Program-made: the position numbers and the translations under genes
Notes under the pieces: model-generated
Told to the model about the DNA's origin: nothing
Seen by the model: the letters and a program-made list of their open reading frames with translations, nothing else
Databases searched by the model: none
In this document: positions 1 through 10,689 of the stretch, in pieces
How the letters are laid out: every line of letters starts with the position of its first letter
How positions within the stretch are numbered: position 1 is the stretch's first letter
Origin: Chelydra serpentina
Taxonomy: Eukaryota; Chordata; Testudines; Chelydridae
DNA: 64,000 nt
NCBI GenBank assembly: GCA_037349315.1
Contig: JBAIAC010000637.1
Location: 38,029-102,028 of the forward strand
Direction: 5' to 3'

Positions 1-925
1 TGGGAGCCGGGGGCGGGGCTCTGGCACTGCTCGGGGGCGGGGCAGCTCCTGGGGGCGGGGCTCTGGCACTGCTCGGGGGCGGGGCAGCTCCTGGGGGCGG
101 GGCTCTGGCACAGCCCGGGGGCGGGTCAGCTCCTGGGGGCGGGGCTCTGGCTCCTTTGGGAGGCGGGGTCGGGGCAGCTCCTGGGGGCGGGGCTCTGGCT
201 CCTTTGGGAGGCGGGGGCGGGGCAGCTCCTGGGGGCGGGGCTCTGGCTCCTTTGGGAGGCGGGGGCGGGGCAGCTCCTGGGGGCGGGGCTCTGGCACAGC
301 CTGGGGGCGGGGCAGCTCCTGGGGGCGGGGCTCTGGCACTGCCCGGTGGCGGGGCAGCTCCTGGGGGCGGGGCTCTGGCTCCATTGGGAGCCGGGGGCGG
401 GGCTCTGGCACTGCTCGGGGGCGGGGCAGCTCCTGGGGGCGGGGCTCTGGCACAGCCCGGGGGCGGGTCAGCTCCTGGGGGCGGGGCTCTGGCTCCTTTG
501 GGAGGCGGGGTCGGGGCAGCTCCTGGGGGCGGGGCTCTGGCTCCTTTGGGAGGCGGGGGCGGGGCAGCTCCTGGGGGCGGGGCTCTGGCTCCTTTGGGAG
601 GCGGGGGCGGGGCAGCTCCTGGGGGCGGGGCTCTGGCACAGCCTGGGGGCGGGGCAGCGCCTGGGGGCGGGGCTCTGGCACAGCGCGGGGGCGGGGCAGC
701 GCCTGGGGGCGGGGCTCTGGCTCCATTGTGAGCGGCGGGCTGGGCAGCGCCTGGGGGCGGGGCTCTGGCTCCATTGGGAGCCGGGGGCGGGGCTCTGGCA
801 CTGCTCGGGGGCGGGGCAGCTCCTGGGGGCGGGGTTCTGTCACAGCCCGGGGGCGGGCAGCTCCTGGGGGGGGGGCTCTGGCATTGCCCGGGGGCGGGGC
901 AGCTCCTGGGGGCGGGGCTCTGCAC
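1..925. repeat. GC-rich minisatellite with GC boxes
   Basis: Imperfect tandem array of GGGGGCGGGGC-type blocks alternating with short linkers such as CTCTGGCACTGCTC, CAGCTCCT and CTCTGGCTCCTTTGGGAG. Units are mixed and of roughly 20-50 bp, and larger blocks recur: the stretch near 385-655 repeats that near 1-300. Every unit carries a GC-box (Sp1-like) core. Open frames across it encode only Gly/Ala/Pro/Leu repeats and are not genes. The array starts before the window. Confidence 0.9.
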
Positions 926-1250
926 AGTCTGTGTGTGTCAGTGTGTGTGTGTCCGTGTGTGTGTGTGTGTGTTACTGTGTGTGTGTGTCTGTGTCTGTGT
1001 GTGTGTGTGTCTGACTGTGTGTGTGTGTCTGTGTGTGTGTGTGTGTGTTACTGTGTGTGTGTCAGTGTGTGTGTGTGAGACGGTGTGTGTGTCATTGTGT
1101 ATCTGTCAGTGTGTGTGTGTTACTGTGTCTGTGTGAGTCGCTGTGTGTGTGTGTGTGTCCATGTGTGTGAGTCGGTGTGTGTGTGTCATTGTGTATCTGT
1201 CAGTGTGTGTGTCATTGTGTGTGTGTGTCAGTGTCTGTGTGTGTGTTGCT
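926..1250. repeat. TG microsatellite, interrupted
   Basis: Interrupted GTGTGT tract with periodic CTGTGTCAGTG, GTGTTACTG and GTCATTGTGTATCTGTCAG variants, directly abutting the GC-rich minisatellite. It is a Z-DNA-prone simple repeat. The Val/Cys-rich frames over it are translation artefacts. Confidence 0.92.
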
Positions 1251-1654
1251 ATTTGCACCCTTGTGCCACGTCCCTCTCACACACTGATCACAATTCTCTC
1301 TCCGCTTCTTCCCCTTTGCTCTCCCCTCACCACATGTGGCTACAAAAATCCCACAATGACGGACTCTCCCGTCTCTTCTTTTGCCCCATTTCCTCCATCA
1401 GTCTCCAACGGCCATTTAAATTCTCCCCAGATTTGGGATGTTTCCCCCCCCCCAGTTTATCTGCAGCCCTTTATCCTCGTTCGGGTGGGAAATTACTGCC
1501 CCGAGTCACTCCCCAAAGGGGGTCGGGGGTAGTGGGGGCTGTTTGGGGAGCCCCGAGACGTGGCTGCCTCAGGGGTGGCGATGGGGCGGCTGTTCTCTGC
1601 CAGCAACAGGGCTTTGCCGGGGCCCAGGAGGGAACAGGAGGAGCCGGTGTCCCC

Positions 1655-1925
1655 TAGGGAGCCTGCCCAGCCCCTTTGCTTCTGCTCCTTTCTAGCGTTT
1701 CCTTCAGAGACTTTATTACTGGGGAGGCTGGAAAATGTCTCTGGGCTGAGCCCCGGCAGGAGGGGCCAGGTCCCCACTGCAGTAAAGAGACGAAGTGTTT
1801 CCCCAGCATGGCAGAATGTCGGGTGTGTGTCTGCAGGGAAAGGGCCTGGGGGGATCGTGACGTGAAATTAACTAAACCCTGTTCTGCAACCTCCACAACT
1901 TTCTCCTCCCCCGCCCCCAACGAAC
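1655..1925 (+). pseudogene. Short KRAB-gene upstream fragment (fourth copy)
   Basis: This stretch resembles the sequence just upstream of the first coding exon in the other KRAB-locus copies (about 29.2-29.48 kb and 42.11-42.38 kb). Shared landmarks are CCTTTGCTTCTGCTC, a run near AGACTTTATTAC, GTAAAGAGACGAAG and a segment ending in CCTCCACAACT. It stops before the exon and is joined to one 57-bp satellite unit at about 1925-1966. No coding exon remains. Confidence 0.65.
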
Positions 1926-1966
1926 AAGCGACAGTGACACCGGGTGGCCACGTGGGGTAATGCACA

Positions 1967-2800
1967 CAGCCCCTAGTTCTTATAGTATGGGAACAAGTAA
2001 ATAACTTTTCCTTATTTACTTCCTCCACACCACTCATAATTTTATATACCTCTATCATACCCCCCTTAGTCTCCTCTTTTCCAAGCTAAAAAGTCCTAGC
2101 CTCTTTAATCTCTCCTCATATGGGACCCGTTCCAGACCCCTAATCATTTTAGTTGCCCTTCTCTGAACCTTTTCTAATGCCAGTATATCCTTTTTGAGAT
2201 GAGACCACAATTGTACACAGTATTCAAGATGTGGGCGCACTATGGATTTGTATAGGGGCAGTAAGATATTCTCCATCTTATTCTCTATCCCATTTTAATG
2301 ATTCCTAACATCCCGTTTGCTTTTTTGACTGCCGCTGCACACTGTATGGACATCTTTAGAGAACTATCCACGATGACTCCAAGATCTTTTTCCTGATTAG
2401 TTGTAGCTAAATTAGCCCCCATCATATTGTATGTATAGTTGGGGTTATTTTTTTCCAATGTGCATTACTTTACATTTATCCACATTAAATGTCATTTGCC
2501 TTTTTATTGCCCAATCATTTAGTTTTGTGAGATATTTTTGTAGTTCTTCACAGTCTGCTTTGGTCTTAACTATCTTGAGCAGCTTAGTATCATCTGCAAA
2601 CATTGCCACCTCATTGTTTACCCCTTCTTCCAAATCATTTATGAATAAGTTGAATAGGATTGGTCCTAGGACTGACCCTTGGGGAACACCAGTAGTTACC
2701 CCTCTCCATTGTGAAAATTTACTATTTATTCCTACCCTTTGGTCTCTCATTGTACCAAGAGGGGAGATGGTTGCTTCTAAAGGACAGAGAAGATTAAAAT
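1967..2800 (-). mobile_element. CR1 LINE fragment (reverse transcriptase C-terminus)
   Basis: The minus strand encodes CR1-type reverse transcriptase pieces: [20 protein letters not shown] and the catalytic FADDTK motif at about 2.6-2.7 kb, then [12 protein letters not shown] and [20 protein letters not shown] at about 2.06-2.27 kb. Frames are broken by stops, so it is dead. The 3' side (low coordinates) ends abruptly at about 1967, next to a 57-bp satellite unit. The 5' side abuts tRNA-Ser. The same tRNA-CR1 pair lies inverted at 44.6-45.9 kb. Confidence 0.9.
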
Positions 2801-2804
2801 CATC

Positions 2805-2886
2805 CAATGAGGATGGGATTCGAACCCATGCATGCAAAGCACAATGGATTAGCAGTCCATCACCTTAACCACTCGGCCACCTCATC
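2805..2886 (-). tRNA. tRNA-Ser (GCT anticodon)
   Basis: 82-nt class II tRNA. It has acceptor GATGAGG (closing as G-T at the end pair), the D arm GGCCGAGTGGTTAAGG, anticodon stem-loop ATGGACTGCTAATCCAT with GCT, a long variable arm, and the B-box GGGTTCGAATCCC. A TTTT run lies about 7 nt downstream and can terminate Pol III. It is inverted relative to its duplicate at 44610-44691. It looks functional, though CR1 sequence starts right after it. Confidence 0.93.
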
Positions 2887-2889
2887 TGA

Positions 2890-4389
2890 GCTGTCAAAAA
2901 AGGGACAGGAGGAGAAATCTAAGAGCAGCGGAGATAGGGACACTCAGGAGTTTTTAAATACTAAGTGTAAGCAGGGTCTGGATGAGCTCCCCCCTCACAT
3001 CGAGTGATGAGCTGGGGAAAGACTTCAGGACCAGACCGTGTTTGCACAGACGCCCCTACTCGGCCTGGGAATGCAGCATGATGGGGCCGCTTCGCCAAAG
3101 GAACCAGTTCTGGCTGGTGTTGGGTTACAAATCACTGTAGCATTGAGTGGAATGAAATGTTATTCTCCTTCCTGTCCGAGTGAAGGGCGGCAGAACATAC
3201 CGAGTCCGTCCTGACGGAGGGGCGAGGTGGGTGAGAAATACCTTTTATTGGACTGCATAGAAGTGATTGAGGACGTCACCCTAATCCAGTGGTCCCCAAA
3301 CGTTTCACACTGTGCCCTCTTATCCGTGTCTGCAGCCCTTCAGAAGCTGCGATTGAGAACCGGGGCTGGGAGCAGGGCCATGGCTTCCTAGGGAGAGGGG
3401 AGCGGACAGGGGTAAGGGGAACGAGGCTGGGCCAGGAGCCAGGGGCCCAGGCTGAGGGTAGGGTTGGGGAAGAGCTGGGGCAGACGAGGGCTGAGTGCGG
3501 CTCCCTCCGTGCCCTCAATGTGGGATCATAACCCCGACATGGGGGCCAATGCTAGGAGGAAGGGTCCTGCCATCTAGAACCTGAGGGCATGGGGCCACCG
3601 CCAGAGCACGTGTCCGACCGGTGGCATCCCTGCACCACAGCCAGGGCCTGGGACATGTGAGGGGGAGACTGTGAACGTCCCGTCTGTCCCAGAGACACTG
3701 TTTGCGATATCCCTGAGCCACAGAACGAGGTGACGTGTTTCCCTTGAACCGTTCCCATTTTCCTTATGGTTTAAATCGATTGCTCTTTAATCCATTGGAT
3801 TTGCTTGAAGCACATGCAACGAACAGTGGGTCAGGGAAGCATCCAGAGCAGAGAGACAACCCCAGAGTGGCGACCCCCCAGCCCCTATTCTAAGTGACCA
3901 CAACAAGACTGGGGGTCGAGCCCCCCAGGGGTCCTGGGCCCAGCCTTGTCGGGGTCACGAGGACTCTGCCACACAGGAGAGTAGACAGAGAGTCCTCGAG
4001 GTCAGGCTGCCTCTGGGTGAGGGAGTGGGAGTGAGGACTCAGGGCCTTTCTCTAGCCCATTCCACCGGGGTCGTGGATAAGCCAGGAAAGTTTGCTACAC
4101 TAGCAGGACCAGAACCCCCTTTACACTGGCACTCTGTCCTCATCGCTTCTCTCCCTCTCTCCCCTCGGGTCTCTCAGCACCTGGCCCCCCAGCGCTTCCT
4201 GCCAGCCCCAGACTGCGCTGTCTGGGCCTTCTCCTGTGGGTGTGAGCCTCTCTCCTGACTCCTAAGGACTCAGCAGGAGCAAGGGGCCTGTCCAGGAAAT
4301 GGCCAGGGCGTCTGGGAACCCGGGGGTGCTCTGGACACCACCAGGGATCATTTGGCTCCCGGCACACAAGGCAACTTAAAAAGCTGAGA
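2890..4389. other. No gene recognised
   Basis: From 2887 to 3282 the sequence is the flank of the tRNA-Ser duplicon, inverted relative to 44.22-44.61 kb. From about 3283 it is unrelated to the partner; GTGGTCCCCAAACG near 3290 resembles an old DNA-transposon terminus, but I cannot classify it. The rest is GC-rich sequence in which I see no exon, RNA gene or recognised repeat. Confidence 0.5.
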
Positions 4390-4454
4390 GCCCAGACATG
4401 GGTCTTGAACCCCCGACTAAGAACTTGACGCTCTACTGACTGAACTAGTCTAGT
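4390..4454 (-). pseudogene. tRNA-Lys-like relic
   Basis: About 65 nt with a tRNA-like acceptor pairing (ACTAGAC with GTCTGGG), D arm TAGTTCAGTCAGTAGAGC and a T arm GGGGGTTCAAGACCC. The anticodon region contains CTT, but its 3' stem is missing and the molecule is about 8 nt short. It is most like tRNA-Lys and should not fold normally. Confidence 0.55.
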
Positions 4455-4822
4455 TCAGCGAGTGTAGTTACCTGCTGTAACAAGAGCAGGCAGGTAAAAC
4501 AGAGGCAAAAAAAGTCCCAGGAGCCCTTCCTCTTTTTCTCCATGGCCACAGCCCATCAGCAGGATTCCTCCTCCTCCTCCCTCCTGTGCCCCAGTGCCAC
4601 TAAATCTCCGCAGCTAGACAGCCAGTCCAGCCTCTGCCCCCCAATCCCCCATGCTTAAGCCTCCCGACCAAATCCTGCCCCTGGCTCCATAGAACTAAGT
4701 CTCACATCTCGCTGGGAACTCGACTCCTTGTGCCCAGAGTGTCTCTGCCCCCTCCGTAGATGACCCGACAAACACAGTGTCCATCTTTCCTAAAGAAGTG
4801 CTTGGAGGGACTTTTCCCATGT

Positions 4823-4895
4823 GGCCGTGTGGCCTAATGGATCAGGTGTCTGACTTCGAATCAGAAGATTGAGGGTTCAAGTCCCTTCACGATTG
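4823..4895 (+). tRNA. tRNA-Arg (TCG anticodon)
   Basis: 73-nt tRNA with D arm GGCCTAATGGATCAGG, a perfect anticodon stem TCTGA/TCAGA around CTTCGAA (anticodon TCG) and T arm GAGGGTTCAAGTCCCTT. The acceptor GGCCGTG/CACGATT has one C-A mismatch and two G-T pairs. About 260 bp downstream is an LTR; the same tRNA-LTR arrangement recurs in both arms of the large inverted repeat. No close TTTT terminator is seen, the first T run being over 25 nt away. Probably a gene, possibly weakly expressed. Confidence 0.88.
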
Positions 4896-5158
4896 TACTT
4901 TCTGCTTTGTCCTGAATGTCTGGCTTTTTTCAGGGCTGGAGACTCTTCTTGGCCGCTGTGGCTTCAGCTACAGCCCCAGGAAGGAGGTTGTCGGGGTTCC
5001 CTCCAAACCATGGGGTATAGTCATGGGCACCTGCATGAAAGACCCCCGAAGCTTATTTTTACCAGCTTAGGATAAAAACTTCCCCAAGGCACAAATCCCT
5101 TTTGTCCTTGAACGGTACGCTGCCACCACCAAGTGATTTAAACAAACATTCAGGGAGG

Positions 5159-5850
5159 CTGTAACAAAGTGGGACTGTTCCTAATGTTTCCTCTGAATAC
5201 TGTGTGGGTGCCTCAGTTTCCCCTCTGCATTTCTTAAGTCTCTAGGTGGTGGGATAAGGGGTGTGATTGTTGCAAAGACCTAGAGGGCCAGTGTGATGAC
5301 ACAGCATGGCCGACACCCTTTCTCCTGGCAACTGCTGGCCTGGGCCCATTCTCTGCAAAGGTGCTGAAGGGGTTGGGGAACAAAGGGATCAGTGATCTCC
5401 TGGCCCGGGAAGGAGACAAAGGCAGAGGAGGGGCTGGAGAGTTTGGAGCTGGCTGGGCACATGGAGAGAGGTCCAGATGGACCTCTGGCCTCCCCACCCC
5501 CCAAGATGGACCTGACTGAGGGGTCCTGTTCTCTGTACCTAGAAGCTCTGGTTTAGACCCTGTTCCTGTTGTGTAATAAACCTTCTGTTTCACTGGCTGG
5601 CTGAGAGTCACGTCTGACTGTGGAGTTGGGGGGCAGGGCCCTCTGGCTTCCCCACGAGCCCCGCTGGGTGAAGAAGGGGATGCTGAATGCTCCAGGGTCA
5701 GACCCAGATAGGTGGAAGCTTGGGAAGCTTCTTGCCCTGGAGACAGTCGGCTCAGCGAGGAGGCTCCTCCAGAGTCCTGACTGGCTTCATAGGGAGCAGT
5801 TCCAGAGCATCGCCCGACAGGGGCATCGATAGAGCAGTGACTGGGGAGCT
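5159..5850 (+). mobile_element. Solo LTR-like element, family 2
   Basis: Begins TGTAACAAAGTGGGACTG and contains a polyadenylation signal in GTGTAATAAACCTTCTG near 5572, as in an endogenous-retrovirus LTR. The 3' end is uncertain (about 5815-5850). It shares its sequence with 31784-32085 (truncated) and with the minus-strand copy at 34.04-35.26 kb. No internal gag, pol or env sequence adjoins it. Family assignment is from structure only. Confidence 0.6.
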
Positions 5851-8365
5851 CAGGGCTGGGACAGCAGGGGCTGCGGGTCGGGAGTGAGGGGCACCGGCAG
5901 AGCAGTGACTGGGGAGCTCAGGGCTGGGATAGAAGGGGCTGCGGGTCAGGAGTGAGGGGCACCGGCAGATGTTATACAGAGAAAACTACACAGGATTGTT
6001 TTAGGGGACAAAACATGTTTAATAATTTGATCTAGAACCACTAGCTAATCTCTCTCTCTCTCTCTCCTGGGTTCTACTCCTGGCTGTGGGAGGAAAGGGG
6101 GGTCTGGTGGATTAGAGCCGGGGGGCGAGGAGTCAAAGAGGAAACATCTCCTTTGTCAGCTTCAATGCACATTGCCCAAGAACCTGGCTTCTCGTGTCTT
6201 AGGTTCTGCCGCCATCGTGTGGCCCTTTCATTTCACTTCTTGTTGTTAGCAGGTTTGGGCACCTCGCCCAGAACCGTTATTTCCTGGGGAGAGACGGGGC
6301 AGTAGAAGCTGCATTGATTTAATGCTCCGAAAAACAGCTACGGATTAAACTATTCCCCAGACAGCTCAGTCCCAGCCGCCCTCCCTCGCTGCTGCCCGTG
6401 ACGCTCGGTTCTGCCCCACAGCCCCAAGAACTGCTGGGCGCAAGTCCTGGCCCCGACGTGCAGTGAATGTGGGGGTGACTCTGCCTGCCCAGACTGGTCA
6501 GTAGAAAGATTCAGACCCACACTCTGTCTGGGGGAGGAGATACACACGTGTTGTGGGATTGGTTTTCTCCTTTTAAATGTCCTGGATCATTTCCATGGCA
6601 AAACTATTTGTACGAGCCCATGAAAAAAAGAAGAACCCATGAAAATACCCCTGGGGGAGAGGGGGTGTCTGAGAGCCGGGGGAGAGATGGAGATTTTCAT
6701 GAAATGGGGACAGGCCAAAGCAGGGCCTTTAGCTGGAGCAAAGGGGGAGGTTTTTTGTGCGGTTTCATGTTAACCAGCCTCACATCCTGTATCCCTACTG
6801 CCCCACCCTGCCCCCAACATGTGCCCTAGACCCTCCCCACTGGCAAAGCCCCCTGGGACTCCTGAGACAGCCCCACTGGCCTGGCCTCCTCCCCACTGCA
6901 AAACCTGCAGGCCTGTGCGTGGTGAGAGCTCCTGTCCTGGCCTGAGGCAGCAGCGCGTCCTCGTCCCCTTTTCCCACCCACGCCGGCAGGCGTCTGCTGT
7001 GGGAGAACACGCGGGAGGCTCTCGGGATGCTCGGCATCTCCGTGGGGCTGTCGGGGGAAAGAGCCGAGGTTCCTGACTCCACCTGCCATTGACTCGCGTG
7101 GCTCTGCGCGCCGTCAGCCGGGGCGGGCCAGGCTGCGGACGTGACTCGGGCGTGGGCAGCATGGCCGCACTTCCCTGAGGAGGCATGAGGCAGCCAAGAG
7201 CTTTGTGCAGCTGTAACGATGCTGCCTTTGTTGGGACACTTCTGAGAGTATCAGTTCAGGACAAATTGCTTAGAGCCGGGCAGCTGAAGCGGGGAGCAAA
7301 GCTGCTGCCTTTCCCCATGGCTGGACTCAGGCCCTTAGCGTGGGATATTCCTGCCCTGCCAGCGACCCCAGGAAAGCTCACTGAGCCGCTGCCTGGCCTC
7401 AGGGACAGTCTCAGCCGGCAGGGCCTCAGGGGGCAATGAAGCAGCTGGGTCAGGCTGGGAACCCTCATTCCCAGAGAAGTGCCCTGGCTCCCTGCTCAGC
7501 AGCTGAGAAGTCAATTCCCCCCATCCCCGATGAACCAGCCTGGAGCTCAGTGCAGCGCTGGGGGTTTCTCCCTTCGCTCCCGCTGGGGAGTGCAGGGATC
7601 CCAGGGGCGTTTCCAGGAGACAACAGAAAGCTCAAGTTCAGATTACATCTTTATTTACAATTTTGTATAATGTGATTTAATCCTTCAATCCTAGTGTCAC
7701 CATCGGTAACGTGACTTGTTCAGCCTGGGAGTTTACCAAGGGTAAAACTAACCATCTCTTCAAACACAAAAGCGTGGAGATAAATCCCCTCTCAGAGTCA
7801 CTGTGGGGTAATCAATAGCAGACAGGGGGCCAAATAGCTTTCGAATGGGCCCCAAAATCTTTGTATTTACTTATTATCATGATTGTTACTTTTTAGTATT
7901 ATTTTCTCTGGAGTCTGGATCTTGACTAGATCTTGACCAACAATTCTGGACCTTGACACAAAACAATGGCTCCCCTAAGAATGGGGTTGTGTGACCTTCC
8001 TTATGTCCTGGCGCCATCTTGTGGCCATTTCCTTTCCCTTCGTTCGGTGAAAAGCTTTGGGATTTTGTGTACAAACTTTATTTCCTCGGGAGAGACCCAG
8101 GAGCGGGGGCTGCCTGCGTCTACCCAGCACCCACTAGCTTAGAAGGTGATCGACAAACACCCTTAAGACGAGGCAGCTGTCAAAAAAATCATCTCCCGTC
8201 TTCCCTTGAGTGACAGCCTGAATCGTTCCTTGTCCGGGCAGAGCCCAAAGATTGGAACCAGCAGAAACAACCGTTCTCTGTGTAGCAGGAACCAACCCAA
8301 AATGCACTTGAAAAGGCGCTGTCTCCTTCCTTCTGGGGCACTTAGGAGAAGTATTGTCATCAGGT
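5851..8365. other. No gene recognised; one dispersed repeat pair
   Basis: No exon or RNA gene is recognised. The stretches at about 6190-6300 and 8000-8110 resemble each other (GCCATC-GTGGCC core, then TTATTTCCT and GGAGAGAC) and are probably copies of an unclassified dispersed repeat. AT-rich runs occur at 5970-6060 and 7630-7690. 6800-7100 is moderately CpG-rich. Confidence 0.45.
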
Positions 8366-8436
8366 GCATTGGTGGTGTAGTGGTGAGCAGAGCCGCCCTC
8401 GAGCAGTTGACCTGGGTTCGATTCCCAGCCAATGCA
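8366..8436 (+). pseudogene. tRNA-Gly relic (TCC type, damaged anticodon loop)
   Basis: 71 nt with a perfect acceptor GCATTGG/CCAATGC, D arm GTGTAGTGGTGAGCA and T arm CTGGGTTCGATTCCCAG. It matches tRNA-Gly(TCC), but the anticodon loop has lost one base (CCTCGA, six bases, instead of CTTCCAA), destroying the TCC anticodon. The Pol III A and B boxes look intact, so it could still be transcribed but should not decode glycine. Confidence 0.75.
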
Positions 8437-8502
8437 GGGGTGTGAGGTTTTCCTGGCTGGGAATTGGTTTAATTTCAGGGATGTTGTATCAGTTTATCAA
8501 TG

Positions 8503-8945
8503 GAATGAGAGAATTAATGTCCCAACTCCCAGCAGGTCACTACACAGCCCGTGGAGGAAGAAAGGGGCGGGGCTATCCAGGGAGCTGTTGGAGTCACCCT
8601 TGTACGGTGACTCCTCCCTTAACGTTGTGTTTCTGTTCCTGAAAATTGCGACTTTAAGTGAAACGATCTCAAGCGAATCCAATTTCCCCATAAGATGGCG
8701 GCGGGGAGTGGGGGGCGATTTCCAGGGAAATGTTTTTTTGCCAAGCAGGACAGTACGAGAGTGGGGAGGTTCCCCTGCCTCACCTCACACAGGCCCAGCC
8801 CCCTGGTGCTGCACACAATGGGGCGGGCAAGGAGGCTGAATAGAATGAGAGAATTAATGACCCAAATCCCAGCAGGTCACTAAACACCCAGTGGAGGAAG
8901 AAAGGGGCAGGGCTATCCAGTGAGCTGTTGGAGTCACCCTTGTAT
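8503..8945. repeat. Pair of ~101-bp direct repeats with ~240-bp insert
   Basis: 8503-8604 and 8845-8945 are near-copies, each starting AATGAGAGAATTAATG and running through GGAGGAAGAAAGGGGC to TGGAGTCACCCTTGTA. Between them lies a different sequence that includes TGCGACTTTAAGTGAAACGA. Either a segment was tandemly duplicated or an element lies between two duplicated flanks. Confidence 0.75.
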
Positions 8946-8999
8946 TACAATGTTTGGCTTATTTTTTTTTAATTTTTCCTTTACTTCCCTCTCCCTGTT

Positions 9000-9480
9000 A
9001 GACTCGGAGCTTTTAAGGTCACACGGGACCAGTGTGATCATCTGGTCCGACCTCCTGCACCATGCAGGCCAAAAGATCCCACCCACCCCTGTGATAGATC
9101 CCTAATCTCTGCTTGAGTTACTGACGGCCTCAAATCATGGGTTAAAGATGTCAAGTTACAGAGAATCCACCATTTACACCAGTTTAAACCTGCAAGTGGC
9201 CCATGCCCCATGCTGCACAGAAAGGTGAAAACACCTCAGGGTCTCTGCCAATCTAACCTTGGGGGAAACTCCTTCCCAACCCCAAATGTGGTGACCAGTT
9301 AGACCCTGAGCATGCGGACAAGAGGCACCGGGCAGAGACCAGGGAAATAATTCTCTGCAGTAACTCGGAGCCCTCCCCACCTATTGTCCCATGTCCAGCC
9401 CCTGGAGATATTTGCTGCTGGCAATCCCAGATCGGCCACACGCCATTGTAGGCTGTCCCATCACCCCATCCCCATCCAGA
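9000..9480 (-). mobile_element. CR1 3' end fragment
   Basis: Minus-strand CR1 3' region. The plus strand reads TGTGATCATCTGGTCCGACC, CTCCTGCACCATGCAGGCC and CTTGGGGGAAACTCCTTCCC, all landmarks also present in the CR1 copies at 22.9-23.35 kb and 58.54-58.9 kb. Only 3' untranslated sequence and the very C-terminal region remain. Confidence 0.8.
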
Positions 9481-9496
9481 AACGTATCAAGGTCAG

Positions 9497-9860
9497 CAGT
9501 AGCGTAGCCAGAGGGGAGCGGGGGGTAGCAGTCGCTCCCCCACTGAGCAGAAGCGGCGCCTTTTTTTGGCTCCCGGCGCCTTTTTTTGGCTCCCGGCGCC
9601 TTTTGCTCCGGCGCTACTGTGAGAGCGGAGCTAAAAAAAGTCCCCGCCTGCCGGTGCCCCAGCTGCTCGGCGGCACTTCGGTGGCGGGTCCTTCACTCGC
9701 TTCGGGTCTTCGGTGGCAGCCCGGTTCCTAGGCGGAGGCACACAAGTGGCTCCACGCAGCTCTCGCCCACAGGCAAACCCACCCCAGCTCCCATTGGCTG
9801 GGAACTGGCCAATGGGAGTGCGGAGCCGGCGCTTGTGGTGGGGGCAAGGTTAAGCATGGA
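9497..9860. mobile_element. hAT-like element, partial
   Basis: Starts CAGTAGCGTAGCCAGAGG, similar to the terminus of the complete element at 15074-15418, and shares internal sequence with it (GGCGGCACTTCGGTGGCGGG, then CACTCGCTTCGGGTCTTCGG). It contains a short tandem of CGCCTTTTTTTGGCTCC. The far terminus is not recognised, so the end is approximate. Confidence 0.55.
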
Positions 9861-10236
9861 ATAAAAAGCTGAGTTCACTCCAGGGTGAGGAAAGAAAGGA
9901 GCCACCCACCCCCTGGCAAAGCTCAGTACCCCAGAGAAAACCTGCCCCTGCTATTGCAATCACTGATGTACTGGGGATGACGGGAAAGGGACTGTCTGAA
10001 TTATCAAGGCAGGAAATGGACAATAATCTACAGCAGCATCATTAACCACAAACACACTCTCATCATGCTCCAGCCAGAAGGGGAATGAGCAGGAATTCTT
10101 GCTATTCAGTCATGGACACACTTACACAACCGCACAGCAGTGAGTGTGTTGTGGAAGCTGGTGTGAGCAAACAATGGGAAATGATCACTCAGTGAGAACA
10201 GAAGTAGATGTGTCATGAGATCTCTGTGTCAGTCAA

Positions 10237-10318
10237 GTAGTTGTGGCCGAGTGGTTAAGGCGATGGACTAGAAATTCATTGGAGTTTCCCTGCTCAGGTT
10301 CGAACCCTGTCAACTACG
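10237..10318 (+). tRNA. tRNA-Ser (AGA anticodon)
   Basis: 82-nt class II tRNA with acceptor GTAGTTG/CAACTAC, D arm GGCCGAGTGGTTAAGG, anticodon stem-loop ATGGACTAGAAATTCAT with AGA, a long variable arm and T arm CAGGTTCGAACCCTG. One base differs from perfect pairing in the anticodon stem (ATTCAT versus ATCCAT). A34 would be read as inosine. There is no TTTT in the first 30 nt downstream. Confidence 0.92.
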
Positions 10319-10402
10319 GCAGAACTTGTGGTTCTTTAGTTTCAGTACCTGAGCATCCTTGGTGCCAGTGAGAGGCTAGGTGGTCTTCTCTTGTCTCACT
10401 CT

Positions 10403-10660
10403 CAGGCTGTGTCTACACTACAGAGTTATGCTGCTTTAGTTAAAGTGTTATAATTAAACTGCTGTTGCATGTCCACACTATGCTGCTTGTGTCACCAGAG
10501 CGCATCCACGCCAGCAGCCCTTGAAACGCCCCAAAGAGCAGTGCACTGTGGGTAGCTATCGCACTGTGCAACTGGCCGCAGGGGGCTTTGGGAGGGGTTT
10601 GCAATGGCTCATGGGCCGGTGCAGCATCACATGATGCAGGTTTCTCTGTCCCATTGTTCC
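10403..10660. mobile_element. DNA-transposon-like repeat
   Basis: Opens with CAGGCTGTGTCTACACTACA, a terminus type seen on many vertebrate hAT-derived repeats, and contains CACTGTGGGTAGCTATCGCA. A similar motif, CAGTGTCTACACTGACAC, occurs at about 11510 and could be the other end of a longer disrupted element. Extent is uncertain. Confidence 0.4.
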
Positions 10661-10689
10661 ATGGGCAGCCTACTAGATTGCCAGCTGCT

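Noticed and set aside
1..1014. Gly/Ala/Pro frames in the first kilobase
   Set aside because: Minisatellite translation.
5159..5850. Full-length endogenous retrovirus
   Set aside because: Only LTR-like sequence is seen; no primer-binding site or gag, pol or env sequence follows.
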